DNA from: Ananas comosus
Lineage: Eukaryota > Streptophyta > Magnoliopsida > Poales > Bromeliaceae
DNA length: 64,000 nucleotides
Assembly: GCF_001540865.1 (NCBI RefSeq)
Contig: NC_033621.1
Location: 1,142,466 to 1,206,465, forward strand
Direction of reading: 5' to 3'
The position numbers and the translations under genes are program-made. The notes under the pieces are model-generated. The model ran no database searches. It was given only the letters and a program-made list of their open reading frames with translations, and had not been told where the DNA came from. Of the stretch, positions 1 to 14,100 are shown one piece after another. Positions within the stretch are counted from its first letter, which is position 1, and each line of letters begins with the position of its first letter.

Positions 1-261
1 TTTTTCGCGTACAAATAATTATGAGGAAAACAGTAAACTTCTCAACGAGAAAGAGATCGTAGAAACTTTACATTTATTCCCATCTTTTTCTTTTTTTTTT
101 TTGGGGTACTAATCGTTAGAGAATCGACGAAGACATGCATGGAAGAGCAACTTTTGCATCAACAACAATTCATGCTCTATTACTATCACTATGGAAGGAG
201 AAGATCTAGAGAAGTAACAAGTTCTACTACTACGCGGCGACAAGCGTAAATAGATTGAGTT

Positions 262-620
262 TTGTTGCTTCAACTTTTCAATTTTCTCTTCTTCTTCTTC
301 TTCTTCTTCTTCTTCTGCTGCTCCTCTTTTCGCTCCTTCTCCTTCTTTTTTAACTCTTCTTTCTTCTTCTTTTCTTTCTCTATCCTCCTCTTCTTTTCCT
401 CTTGTTCTTGCTTCTTTCTCTCTCTTTCCTTCTCTCTTCTCTCCTTCTCATCCTTCCTCTTCTTTTCCTTCTCCTTCTCCTTTCTTGCCTCTTCCTTCTT
501 CGCTCGCGCGCGCTCTTTCTCTCTTCTTTTTCTCTTCTCCTCCTCCTCCTTGCATCCTCTTAGGAGTCTTTTCTTTATGAAGAAGCACATCTTCTTTTTT
601 CTTTTTTCTTTTTTTGCATG
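262..620. repeat. Pyrimidine-rich low-complexity tract (TTC/CTT)n
   Basis: The plus strand is almost entirely C and T, with runs of CTT/TTC triplets. The reverse strand therefore reads as a long Lys/Glu/Arg-rich frame (about 118 codons), which is a by-product of the triplet repeat. No start context, splice site or domain supports a gene. It could be a degenerate microsatellite or a leader or intron of a gene beyond the left edge. Confidence 0.7.
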
Positions 621-649
621 CACCAATCTCCTCCATAAAAGGTGAGGCC

Positions 650-1530
650 ATATTTATAGTGTAACTTTGTAACCCTTCTCTTTCCCCCCCCCTCTCTTAT
701 TTGTGGATAAGGTGTATAGCTTTTGTAACTTTAGTAATGTTGGCCGGCTACATTGTAATACCATGTAACCAGAAAAAGGAAAAAAGCAAAAGACAAGCAA
801 AAAATTTCTACAGAATATTTTATATGAAAGGAAAACATTATAAAGGTTTAATTTCTATGGAATAGTGCATTTGCAGTTTCTCATCCTATACTAATTAAAG
901 TATAAAACACTTGGTTTCACTTTTGGTTTGTATTTTAGTTTTTCGTGAAAACCAATAATTCAAAAACTAGTTACGTGCCATATTTTATAAACCACAGAAA
1001 GATAAAGTACAAAAAAAAAGGCACTGGTTAAGTATTGTATTTTATTGTCATGTGTTTTACAATAATAATTTTGAACACTGCACTGCATTTAATAGTATGA
1101 AAATCTAAAAGTAGCAAAGTGTTATATGTTTAACCGTGACTATATTTTACCATCCCCAACGGTATATAAAAATATAAAACTTTGCTTTCATGTTTGTCTA
1201 CATATTGTTACATAAAACTAAAAAAAAAAGTGCGAAATGATAAAATGCCTGAAATAATAAAGAACCATGTTATAGAAATACAAAGAAAAAAGTCTTTATT
1301 GTAACAGATACACCACATAAGATATATCTAAAACTGATCATATTATGCCATGTCAGATGGTAAAGAGTTTAATCAGAAACAAATTGTAATTTTATACCGA
1401 AATGATGCTTAGAAAAAATATTTGCTCCTGTACTTTTATGCAATGTAAAAGTATTTGGTTGGACAAACAAAAAAAAGAAAAGAAAAAGGAATCTATTAAA
1501 ATAAAATTAAAATTTAAAAAATAATAACAT
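650..1530. other. AT-rich intergenic DNA, no gene seen
   Basis: No coding frame, RNA gene or clear repeat is visible here. The sequence is AT-rich with short A- and T-runs, typical of plant intergenic DNA. Confidence 0.5.
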
Positions 1531-1619
1531 CCGACCTTAGCTCAGTTGGCAGAGCGGAGGACTGTAGTTGGAATCATCAGCCAATCCTTAGGTCGCTGGT
1601 TCGAATCCGGCAGGTCGGA
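1531..1619 (+). tRNA. tRNA-Tyr (GTA) with 16-nt intron
   Basis: The acceptor arms CCGACCT and AGGTCGG pair, and the discriminator base is A at 1619. The D arm reads TAGCTCAGTTGGCAGAGC and the T arm CTGGTTCGAATCCGG. The anticodon GTA lies in ACTGTAG (1561-1567). The 16 bases 1568-1583 interrupt the loop directly 3' of the anticodon, the place and size expected of the intron in plant nuclear tRNA-Tyr genes. Mature length is 73 nt. A run of eight T (1630-1637) follows as the Pol III stop. The internal boxes and termination signal suggest a functional gene. Confidence 0.95.
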
Positions 1620-1629
1620 ATTATTATTA

Positions 1630-1637
1630 TTTTTTTT
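1630..1637 (+). terminator. Pol III T-run terminator of tRNA-Tyr
   Basis: Eight consecutive T residues begin 11 nt after the tRNA end, the usual RNA polymerase III termination signal. Confidence 0.75.
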
Positions 1638-2169
1638 ACTTTTTCAATTCATATTCCCAAAAAAAAATTGAATATAATTTTTCTCCAAGTTGAAAATTTT
1701 ATTATATTTTCCATTCATATTATCCTATTTAGGAATCAGGTCCATAGAAATACCACTAACAAACCGTCACAATAGAAGCATCAACAAAAAAACAAAGTAA
1801 TTTCCAAAAATATCTTAAAGAAAAAAAAAAGAAAAAAGACAATGACAATCCTCAAGTTACACTTAAGTGCTAGATAAAGAACACTTGCCTATAAAAATAA
1901 GAGTCTCTCCAAAGCAATTTCATAATAATAATTGTAACTACTCTACAACCTGATCCCGCACAAGCATCAATCATTATTATATACAGTTGCGACCGAAAAG
2001 AACCGATAAACAGGGCCGGTAACAAAGCGGCTGCTGTTAGAGAACAAATCCTTTAATTCCGAATGCAGTGTTCGTGTTTCTTCTATTCTCTCGTCTGCGA
2101 GAATTATTCGGCTTTAATCAGTAGCTTATTCCGATCAACAATATCATACATGTGGTCCTTGTCGATCGG
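1638..2169 (-). other. ACC1 3' flank, includes its 3' UTR
   Basis: This lies directly downstream of the ACC1 stop codon (2170-2172, minus strand) and must contain its 3' UTR. AT-rich stretches could serve as polyadenylation signals, but I cannot fix the cleavage site. No other gene is visible. Confidence 0.5.
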
Positions 2170-5100
2170 TCAATCAAGAATCTGTTTGAGTTCTTCGACT
2201 AATTGCGTTCTTCTAGAAGGATCCATCTGTAATAATGTCCAAGAATAAGCATATCAGTAAGTTTTATATACGGTAACTGCTATGATTCATGCAAGGTTAC
2301 AGGTTTCTTCCACCAAAAGCGAATCGAAAATGAAGCTTAGAATATCTTTGAAAACAAAAGGTAAATAACAATGCACGTAAAAATACGATTACAGAGGGAA
2401 ATAAGAGGAATAAAAGTTAATAGAACATAAAACACTACTTAAAAATCAGATGTGGTAAAGTTCATTCTATAATTGGAAACTGGTAACTTTTTGGTGTTAA
2501 TAAGAAGCCAAATTCTTTTGATACAAGAGAAAAGAAAAATGTACATCTACACCCCCTGCAAAATTTCCTACCTACATTTATATATTTATGCAAAATAAAA
2601 AAAAAAATTCATATGTACTCTACATTTTAATTTTTTATACGTTCCCAATTCTCGGATGTTTCCAACTAAAAAGTCTTTTTCTAAGAAACTGCACTTTTGA
2701 GGGGCATACATGAAGATTTCAACTTTTATAGGCAGATGATTTTGCAAGATAAATGTAAAGCAATACTAACCTTGCAGAGAAGAGCAGAAAGGGCTTGAGG
2801 CAAAGCTTCCAAATCCGAACTTGATTCACTGAAACTCGAGAGCACTTGGAATGCTTTCTGAGCCCTTAAATCCTTGAGATAGCTCTCATAGTTTCTAGCG
2901 TCATTTTTCCATTTAAAGAAAGCCTCATCATCATCCCAATTATTGTAGTCTGCTTCACCCGATTGCGAAGCGGAAAACCACTTCTTGATCAAACCCATCG
3001 CAGCTTTGTATGAAAGCTGCTCCCCAGCAGCATCCCTAACACTCTTAACAAGAAGTCCTTCGGAGACTTTTCTAAGCAATCTTTTATAGAAGAAGTAGCG
3101 ACAATTCTCCCAGTCTACTACTTCTCTAACCGCTCCTTTGGCCGCCATTCTCAATGGAGTATCATGCAAGTCGGCAAACTTGGTGGCAATTTGAGTGTAT
3201 ATAGGCAACAGCTGCTTCTCCCTCGACATTATCCTCTTCTGAATGGATTGTACCTCGGCTTGGTTTCCATCTTCGTTGGCTTCTTTGAGCTTTTCCTTCA
3301 GGCTTCTGACTTCTGGGTCAAGCCGTCCCATGCACTCAATAAGCTCTTTCGACCTGAACTTGATCTCAATAAGCCCTTCCGGCTCAAGCACATTGCCTCT
3401 TGCTGTCCTCTCCGCATACATCTCAATGTGATCTGAGTTGATCTTGCTATCCACCACGACCCACGCACCACCGCGAAGCTCTCCACTCATAGGAATGTAA
3501 ACAAACACAGGCTGCTTGTAAGTCCTTAAGTTCTCAACAATTGTGGACCCTGCTTGAAGAATCCCTTCAAATAGGTCTCTCTGCCCACCTGAAAACCCTC
3601 TCCAATTAGCAAGAATAAAGAGCGGAATTTCTTCACGGTTAAAATCCAATAAAGCTTGAGAGGTTTTAGTGGCAGAGTCGGGGAACCAAACTTGGCCAGC
3701 TTGTGGGACCACCCTTTCGTGCGAATCGAGCTGACCTGGATCAGCTGGTATGACTTGCATTTGTGTTTGGGTTTCGACGGCTATGATCCCCACGGGAATT
3801 CCACCAAGTTTTGCTCTTCCCGTTACCACTGTCTTCGCCCAACCTTCTAATGTCTCTATGAAGCTATCTTTGTCGAAAATGCCCCCTAACCAATTTCCTT
3901 TGCTGTCTTGAATCCCACTTATAGCCGCACGTGGCTCACAGGAATTCTCCGGGAAGTAGCCAATTGGTCGCTCAGGTGGGTCCATGGGCCTTGAAATAGG
4001 GAGGGGCCCACCTACAAACGGAGGAACATAGCTAAGCCACTTCAAAATGGCCGAAACACCTTCAAGATCATCTGAAACTGTTAGATGAACGACCCCATTT
4101 GTCGCCATAATCTTTGGTCCACCAAGTTGCATATGGGAGCTGTACACTTCACGGCCAAGGAGCTTATTGAGAGTAGGAAACCCAGTTAAAATTATAGGCT
4201 GGTCCAGGCGCTGAATGCATCTCATGCCAAGCCTAGCAAGATAAGCTCCGATTCCAACAGTTCGACCAGTGACATAGGTTAGAGTGAAGGTCTCTGTGTA
4301 CGCCCTAGAATAAGCACTTGCTATGGCCCCGCTTCCTGATAAATTCTCCACACCGAGTCCGTCCTCCTTCCCGACTATGGAATCAAGGACCCATCTAATT
4401 TCACCGCTTTCTAGTTTAAGTTCGTGAGCTATGACTGATGAGCTGATTTTCATATAGTCTTCGGGAGTGAGATACATGTAATGAAAGCCACGCTCTGGAC
4501 TCAAGTCATCAGACCAACCAACACGAAAGCAGGACTTTACTTCCTCCGCCAACCCAATTCGCGCACCTGCGTTTGCTGCTAAGTAAATAAGGGGGAGCTT
4601 CTTCTCACATGCGAGATTGGTGACAGCATCAAAGAAAGCATCTTCTCTGGGACCAAAAGAGCCGTGTTTGAATGTACAATCATTTGCGACGACTATGATA
4701 TTTCTTCCATTGGGGAATTCTGGTGTGAGCATCTCTACGGACCAAGCAACCATGCCCACATCATTTAGACCGGGGGTACGGTCAACAAGAATTAAAGGAG
4801 TACCCCATGCTCCAGTTTTGTCAGAGAACATAAGTTCTTTGACTCTGAGAATATCACGACCATCTCCCGGAGCTTTGACTTCTGCTTGAGAGTAAGATGC
4901 CCATGACTGGCGAAGAGCAGTTTCAAACACCTGCACACAAAACATTTATTTTTAAGGATGTAAAAAAATTTCCCAAATGGTTTTTATGCATACAAAGGAA
5001 AAAGAAAACATTGTTGTAATATAAGAATACAGTTTAGGAATCACCAGTGGAAAATCGTAGCAATACGTGGTGTTGGACTTCCTAGCTGCTAAACGTTTTT

Positions 5101-8100
5101 GATCAATAGGACCCAAAGGTTGATATAGAGCAGATAACGGCACGCCATGCAAAGGACCAGGCACCGAGGTGGCAGAATGGTAAACTAGTTCGTGTGATTT
5201 GTTGTCCTCCAATTCTCGATAGACCTAGTAGAAAAACCAAGAAAGATAAATCTACAACTGGAAGTATCATAGAAGACTCAAGAATGACTAAATATTTACA
5301 AGCCCAAGTACATCCTTAAAAGAATAAAATATGAGATATTTAGGCTTACATGTACAGTGCAAGTATGGCCAGTGACATTGGTCACTGCAATTCTCCAAGC
5401 ACCATGAGCAAGCCCATCACAATCCAACCAAATTTTCATTTCCCACTCGCAGACAGCTAGACGATGCATCCTTGCCCCAACCAATTCATGAATCTTCAAA
5501 GCCATTTCTTTTAAGATCACTTGGACGGTAGCTTCGTCTTTGCAAGCATCCACATCAATTGTCCTATTAAAAGCAGAAATATGTAGAGTTGAGTTGTCCA
5601 GAAAAAAGAGCACAAAAATTTACTTACTTCATAATTTAAGGAAAAAAAGAGCATGTACAGATTACTGACCTTGAATAATTAATAAGATCATAAAGTTGCT
5701 GTTCTCTCAATATACACAAATACATGTGGGAGTGATCAGATCTGATGGTGGTGTTATGAACGTGAAGCTCTAATTCTTCCAAAGCTGCCATTAATGATCT
5801 CAATATGCTGGATGCTGTGAAGGATAAAGAAGATTTGGCACAGCTAATTACTGTATTAACATCTTGGCTTGATGAAAATCCACTAGAGAGTCTAGGTTGT
5901 CTGACTAGGGTACGGAGAAACATCCTCTGGACCCGTGCCTGGGGATCGACAACAGTGTATAGGTGCCACTGCCGATCTCGAGATGGTGTATACTGTATTT
6001 TACCATAACCTTTCAGCTTTTCCTACAATAGAAGAAAAAAACAAGAAGAAAGCTTTCAATCCCAACTGTTTTCCTGGTGGAATACATGACAACAATGATG
6101 CTACCGCAAATTGGCACAGAGAGTAGGAAAACTTGTAGCTTCATATATATGGGGCTTTTACATATAATCCTTGCAAAATCTTCAATTTTTAATTTGTACC
6201 TGTGTAAAACCTAAATTTTCATTGTAACACTTGAAACGCAGTTTTTACAAAAATACATATATCTTAAGTTGGGAAGCCAGCCAAATCACAGGGGAAGTTG
6301 ATTCTGTACAAAGAGATATTTTGAAGAGGGCTATTTCCTAAATACAATGGCACATATGTAAAAGAAAAAAAAAATCCAGCTTTTCAACGGTGCAAATCAA
6401 TGCTCAGATTTTACGGTTGCGTTTTGATAGTTTTGCGATGGTGATAAATAAATATCTCAATGTACAAATACGTTACATACCACTTCAAGGAATGTAGATA
6501 GAGGAGGTTCCAAGTGACGAAGAAGCGGCTCTTCCTCATAATAAAGCTTTTCCTCAGACCAATGGAATGAGTGGCGCATAGGTGCTCGACCCTCATCTCT
6601 CTGTATGATGCAATTAATAACTCTAATGCCTGCATTACAGAGGTCAGAGCTCAATACCTTCTCCTTCAAAATCTTGGCTATTTTGTTTATCCTTTCCTGG
6701 GCCTGATCCTCATCACCACTGCGAGAAAGTTCAGTTTACATGGAAAGTTAAGCAGGAATTCACATAAGTTAATATTTCAGGATAAGGTTTTTAAATCATA
6801 TGACAAGAAGTACACACCTGTCTTGAAGTGTACTCATTTGATTATTAATGCCAACCAATGCAACATGCAGCATGTTGCCTTGACTAGCGTGCCCAGGAGT
6901 CGCATTTGAGATTGATTCATTGTCTGCTGCATAGTTTAAACAATGTGTAGCCTCCTTCAAAGCAACACTGATTGCTGTTGGCAGAAATTGAAGAGATTTA
7001 ATGATGACCATTGCACCCCATTTCTTCTCGCAGTGTTTTTCTACTAACATTTTATCGGGCATTGCATCCTCAGTCCCATTTCTTTTCTCAATATGCTCCT
7101 CACAAAACTCCCAAAAAGCAATCAGACCTGATCTATGCCATTGCATACGCACGCTATCCTTGACGAGGTAGGGCTGCAGAAATTTTTTTTAGTCAGGAAT
7201 GCTATGAATTAATAATATATGTCAATATCCATATAGAGCTTTTTTGGCCTGAGTGAAGCTCTTGTAAAAGTGCTTCTTCGAGTAGAGTAGTTCGAAGAAA
7301 CACTTAAAAGCTTTTTCACTAAAGTCTAGTCTATAGCTTCTTGCTACACAACAGAAGTTGAAGCTTCAAAGTGGGACTTCCACTCTTGGATCCAGAAGCT
7401 CACTTTGATCTCTTACCACAGCAAAAGCTCCAGACCATCTGTTGGCGAACTGCAAGTTTCTAGAAGATTTTGCCTTTTTGGCGTTGAGAAGCTGCCTTAC
7501 AAGCCATGCAGAACAGAAATTAGGCTTTGTTTGGCACTGTTGAAGAATATGGTGATACAGTGCTATCAGAAGGACTAAATCAAAACCCCTAAACTTCTTT
7601 TAACATTAGAAGCAGAAGCTACAAATTGGAGCTTTGCTTTCAAGGCTCAAAATCTTCATTTCAGCTTATTGCGACAGTGAAAGCTCCAAACTTTTCTATT
7701 TTATGAAGCTAGAAGCATCTACACTGAAAGTAAAATCAGAAACAGAGTTGAACCTGAATAAAATTGAAAGCTTGATTGTACCTGATACAATCGGCGTATA
7801 TACGTCTCCACCACTCTTCTTTGAAGGGTAGGGTCGCTGTGATCAAACAAAGCCACCAGGGCATCCTCAACTGCCAACGGAGCACTGACGAGATCCTCCA
7901 TTCTCTCATTGATCGCCATTTTCCTCCTAGGGGTAGAGACACGCTCTCCTTCCTCAGTGAACATCTCTAGCTCCGAAAGACTTCTAGCAATGCTTGTTCT
8001 GAGCTCACTCAGTTTGGTTTGTTCGAGAAGTTGACTCGCTTTAAGTGCCAACTGCAGTTACCACATTCAAAAGCACAATATTTAAAAGAAAATTTACAAA

Positions 8101-11100
8101 ATTCTAATTGTAATTTAGAAATATTTTGTGTTATGACCTCAGAGTAAGTAGTATGATTAAGAGCAGAAAATCGAATCAGCTGGTCCCTATAAGCAGCAGG
8201 GTTGGGGTAAACTAATGCTTCCATAAGTCGTAGTATCAGCTTATTTTTACTCCGCACACCCTTCAAAGCAGCGAATAAACAGTTAATGTTAAAAATGCTT
8301 TCGAATTGATAATTATAATAACATCAAAATTTGCATATAGCAGTACCAAGTGATATAAGTATGAGATTAAGTAAAAGGATAATTTGTTGCCCTCACAAGC
8401 AAATTACCTGATGGGACAAAACAATGTCTACAACTTTTCGGAGATCTTTCTTGTGTTGCAGACGAAGCCTTTCTATCACATCACCCTATAACCAAGAAAT
8501 ATAGCAAGTTCTCTCATGTGAGAAAAAGATAACTTAATTGAGTCATATTATTGATAATTGGCAAGACAAAATTTGAACCTAAGAAACATCACTTCAGATT
8601 TTTTTTTCCTATTGTATTTTAGTTACTGCTACAATTGCGACTTTTGAAAATGAAGCAGCATGAATGAACATCAACCTGAATGTTATCACTGAATAGTTCT
8701 TCAACAGACAGATACTCCTCGAAAAGAGACTGCACAATTACACGTGCATGGCTTTCTCTTCCACCCTCGTAAGACTTTACAAGACTCATAAGGGGTTCCA
8801 CAAGCCTCTCTTGTGCAGCTCTATCTTTCTCAGAGCAGGAGGAGAGATGAGCCTGCAAAAGTACGCATTAAAGAAAAACCTTCTTGGAGAAAAAACAAGA
8901 AGGTAAAAAAACAGGTTGAAGAAGCCACTAGATGCCACTGACCTCGAGAACCCCTCTTAGTAATTTGGCAGGGAAATCAATGTTCTTCTTGGAAGATGAA
9001 GTTGATTCATACTCTTTATATTTTGTGTCCAACTGTATTGCATGTGAAGTGAAAAACATCTTAGCTCTACAATTAAATAAGCCAGAATGAGAAATTGCTG
9101 AAGCAAGAGGCTAAATCGTACCTCATTCTTAAGATCTTTTGGGAGTCGAGTTGCCAATACAGACATGCTCTCTTGCCACTGGAGAAAAGGGAGTTCAGGA
9201 CTATCTAAACAGTTCAGCAATTCTCGCATGACCTGATAAATACAAACAATTAAAGAAGAAGAAAAAAAAAAAGATCATGAAAATTAAAAGAAACTTCATT
9301 GACATCTAGCATAACAAACAAATGGTAATATATCGATTGAGGAAAAAAAAATAAACAAATTCAAATTTTGTTTTCTGGAAAAGAATCAAAGTTGTAGAGA
9401 AATATCTTCATCATTTTAGTCCAAAACTCCAAATTCAAATTTAATTTTCTGGAATTACATGATATTTTTTTCTTTTTACTCCGTGAAACATATTTTGGAG
9501 AGCAGGAAGATTAAGGCATAGTAGAGAAAGCAAGATAATTCTAAAGCAAGAAGTGACCTTGCAAACATCATTGCATTAAATGTTTTGATAAAATATCTAA
9601 GATGAAAACATGAAAATCCATCAAAATGAATCTTATTTAAATATTTTAATCCTTTTCTTTTCCTTACTTCTTGAATGTTATGTTCATAGCCTGCAAGAAT
9701 CATTCGAGCAGCATTTAAACTGGCCGCACATCTTTGATGAACTTTGTCAGAAACTGCAGTAGGGGGTCCGAGTTTTGGAAATGTGCCGTGAAATGGTTCA
9801 GCCCTCCTCACAGCGGACGGATCATCAAGATCCAGCTTTGCTATAAGGTCCCCAGCCTGCAAAAAGTATTACCTTCGACTAATTAAAACAAGGAACTTTT
9901 ATATATGTATACCTGCAAAATCATATCTTCACACATATATCCCTGTAAAATCTGAATTTTCATATTTATTCTTTGAGGTATCATTTGGTTCAGGAATAAA
10001 ATTTTTTTGGTTATTCCTGGGATAGGTACAACTTTGGGGATAAACAGGAATAAGACCAATTTTACGTTTGGATGAAAAGTGGGTTATTTTCACGAATAAA
10101 AAAAATAGCTTTTGGGTAGTTAGAAAAATAGCATTTATTCTTTGAAGGTTTACTTTCTTACCAAAAATATGCTCAAGTTTGGGGGTCCTTTTTTTTTTTT
10201 TTTTTCTCTGAAGAGGGAAATTTCTGTATGTTCAAGGATAAGTATGTATGAAATTAAGATTCTGAAGGGCCATATAGTTAATCATTTACCTGCATCGCCT
10301 GGCCTTCAGACATCACAAAATGAATAACTCCAGAAGCAGGCAATAAAAGCGGCATGCACATCTTCATCACCTCAACCTCCGCATAAGGTGCATCAGCATC
10401 AACATGAGCACCATCAGAAACCAGAAAGCGGAGAAGCTTGCACGGTGTCTCGGCTACTAATTTAGATGGATCATGATCATTCTGAAACAAGAGTATAATA
10501 TTTATCAATTTCTACTAAATGCTAGTACAGTAAAAATACATATGCTATTTTTGCGTCAACTACAAGTTAGAAGTGAAGTTCATGCTTTATCCAAAAGTAA
10601 CAATATGATAGTACTCATTTAAGTTTCATCGCACTCTCCAAAAAATGTGTTTAAATAATTAGAAGCGAACTTTTAGTCTTTAGAAACTCATAATGGGTAA
10701 AATATAAAAATAAAAAGTGAAACTTTGCATACCTGCAGCAAGCATGTCCTTCCATCGATAAGAAGGCGAGTACCAGCAGCCTCATCTTCAGCATAGATAA
10801 CATGGCTATTTCCATTCAACTGTTGAAAGTTGCCACTAGAGACAAGTTAGATAATGTTTGAGAGACAAGTAATTAAGAATGACAGAAAAATTTTATGATA
10901 ACAAGAAAACAGGGAGAAATATTTGCCTGCATCAAAAGACCACCATCACGCAAGGTATGGATTTCTGCTTCAATCTCTGATTGGTTCATCCTCAATTTGT
11001 AGCTACCAGGTCCACCCCTCACCATCTCAATCTACCGTAGGATCCCAAATGATTAAAGCATGAAAAATATTTCAAAAGAATAATTCGAACAACTTAATGA

Positions 11101-14100
11101 ATGTAGAGAATTACCGTGTATTTGCTCCCTTCGATATTTAAAGAAACAACTGAATTGACAAGTGATATGTGCTGCAATAAAATTTTATGACCGATTAAAT
11201 CTTAGCATAAAAAAGGGGAGCAGAAACCAATATTTTAAACATAGTCTAGGGCTCAGCCATAGCATATGCTACCTTAGGAGGGATTTGACCTTTTACTAGA
11301 TAGCCAACGTACTCTGAAACAATCGCTGCACTGCTTGTTGATGCTTTCTGATAGAATTAAAAGGCAAGTGATGGCACTCAGACTGGTTTAGTATATATAG
11401 GGTTGTTACAACTTACAAATTTAGTCTCAGAAGTTTGATCTCAATCTCATTTTAAGTCCTCAGAGATTCAGTAACAAATTTAGTCCTCAAAGTTTGTCCT
11501 GCGTGACCATCTGAAAAATAGACGGTAGACTAACCAAAGAACTTAAATTGTTAAATCAGACAAACTTTTGGGACTAAATTATTAAAATCGAGACTCTGAC
11601 GATGTAACTGAAATTGCATTCAAAATCCAAGGACCAAATTTGTAAGCAACTCCTATATCTGTGTACAGAATAAAGCACTCTGTGAATTGACAACTATGTA
11701 GCTATCATTTAATTAAATATTCTTACATATAGAGCTCCTCCAACAACGGAAAGGTACCAAGGAGGCCTCTCAGCCCTAACCCGCATAGCTATTCTGCTAT
11801 CCAACCAGCCAGTATGAATTTTATTGTCTCTATATTCTGTAGCCTGTAAAAGCAGTACATGAGAAATACTGGATAAGATATCCATCTCAGGGATAACATA
11901 GTGTAAAAATAGGCATCCTTACATTCAAGAGATCTATGGTATAATCAACATTTGTGCGAATTTCTCCAAGGATCTGGATCTCCTTTAACCCAAGCACCAT
12001 ATTAGCTACTGCTAAGGCCCTGGACTCCCCAAATGCAAAAACATGCCCTAGAGTAAAATAAGAGTTATAAGCAGAAGCTTTTCAAAAAGTTATTAGAAGA
12101 ATCTAGCAATCTGTCAGCATTACGTACCAAATTGAGAATCAGAGAACTCATGAATCCCACCTCCAGACTGAAAATGAAATAAAAATTAGTTGTATATAGT
12201 ATCTTAGAAATGGAAATATGCACTTTAGGTATTGGAAGGCATATCCCAAAGTTCTAACAAATATAATTCCAGAGCTATAAACTGGCCTACAGGTGAGAGG
12301 CACCATGGGTTAGAATTATACTGCTGTGATGCTATAGTGAGGAGCAAAAAGGAAAAATGTAAAGAAAATGAATAAGATGTTCCTTTTTACTCTATTTGGC
12401 ACCATCATGGTTGAGAAGGAAAAAGAATACTAAATAAAGATCTAAATGAATACCTTACTCTATTTTGGCATAATTAAACCCACTTCTAGTTTCTTTTCAA
12501 GTGTAAAAGTTACCAACATAATGAAAATAACCACTTAATGAAAAAAAGATTACCAATGGGAATGGGGAAGGCAGAAAAAGTATTGTAGAGATAAGAGAAA
12601 ACTAATTGAAGAACAATTTAAACTGCCATCGCCGATTTGCTTACTAAGATATGAAGAGAAGTAGAAATTAAGTATATAGGAATAAGCCAGCTGTCATTTT
12701 TAAATGCAAATGACTGCCTAGGTTCTAAAGAGAGTTTGTGCCAACATTAGTTCAGCCCGAAATAAAAGTCCAGCAACAGATGCAGCACAGTTTTATGATA
12801 ATATAATTAGTAACAATAATAACATAACAATAAAAATAAATGTTTCATATCGGTTAGTCTTCCACATAAACATATCTATAATTTCCTTTTGCCATGTCAA
12901 TAACCAAGTTCATACAGAAAAATCCAATCTATCCTACCCAAACATACCTTTACAGAGAAGTAAGCCCATACATTCGGCTTGCTTTTAAAACTCAGTTCCT
13001 GCAAACAATTCAGTCAAACTGATCAAAAGCTCGTTCCATATTACACTACATGTATAACATCTTTGTACAAAATTGTTACCTGCACTTTTCCACTTGTGGG
13101 CTTAAAACCATCATCTGGGTCCTCACTGGTAACCCTGACGGCCACACAATGACCTTTCGGCCTAACTGATTCTGCTTTATCAAAATCAAATGGGGTTGCA
13201 ACAACTGATGTTTTTCTCCAAGCATCGTATCCTCCGCCATGGTCCATATTGTAAAAACGCCTGATCTCTATGAAATACATGCATAATAAAAATAAGAGAT
13301 TTATCTACATTTATTACCTGTGCAAAATTATCTATTAGATTATATGTCTGGAGTCTGGACAGTCTGAACATGCATGGCCTTTAAAGTCTAAATCTTGCAT
13401 CTATATAGTTAAACTTAGAAAATGCTCCTCTCCAAGAACTTTTTTTGATACATAATAAGGTACCTTTGCAAGAAGTAGCATTTTTTTATGGGAACATATG
13501 AAATACATAAAAAGGTATCTTTGCAAGAAGTTGCATTTTTTATGGGAATATATGAAAGTTTAGATTTTAAAGGGAAACATGCAAATAGGTGACTTTGCAG
13601 GGGTGTAAAAGCCCCTAGAAATAAACAAAAAATAAATAAGTATAACCCTTATGGACATTGGCCTTAAAAAATTAGCATACCTGGTATTTGCCAAAGAGGT
13701 ATTCCCATTCCTACAGCAACTTGAGCTGCTGGTAAATTTATCTCAGCTATCCACTCAGTTACAGGATGTTCCACCTGAAAAGGATCCAAGTTAAAGAGAA
13801 GATAGAAGATTTATAAAAAAAGAATCATTTTCTTCAAGTGCAAGAGGCCAAAGAAACCTGTAACCGAGGGTTGAGCTCTAGGAAATAGTATTCGCCAGTT
13901 TCCATGCTGTAAAGATACTCTACAGTGGCAGCACCAACATACCCCACACATTTAGCAAGCCTCCGAGCTGCCTGCTCCAGCTGTTTCACGGTGTCGGGAG
14001 GAGCAACAGTAATTGGTCCCTCTTCAATAATCTGTTGAATATTCAGGTTATCTATCAATGTCCACTCATGGTTTTCATACAATAGTGAGTGACCAGGACT

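Noticed and set aside
270..651. Minus-strand frames of about 118 and 67 codons rich in Lys, Glu and Arg
   Set aside because: They are direct translations of a TTC/CTT simple repeat in several overlapping frames, with no other coding evidence.
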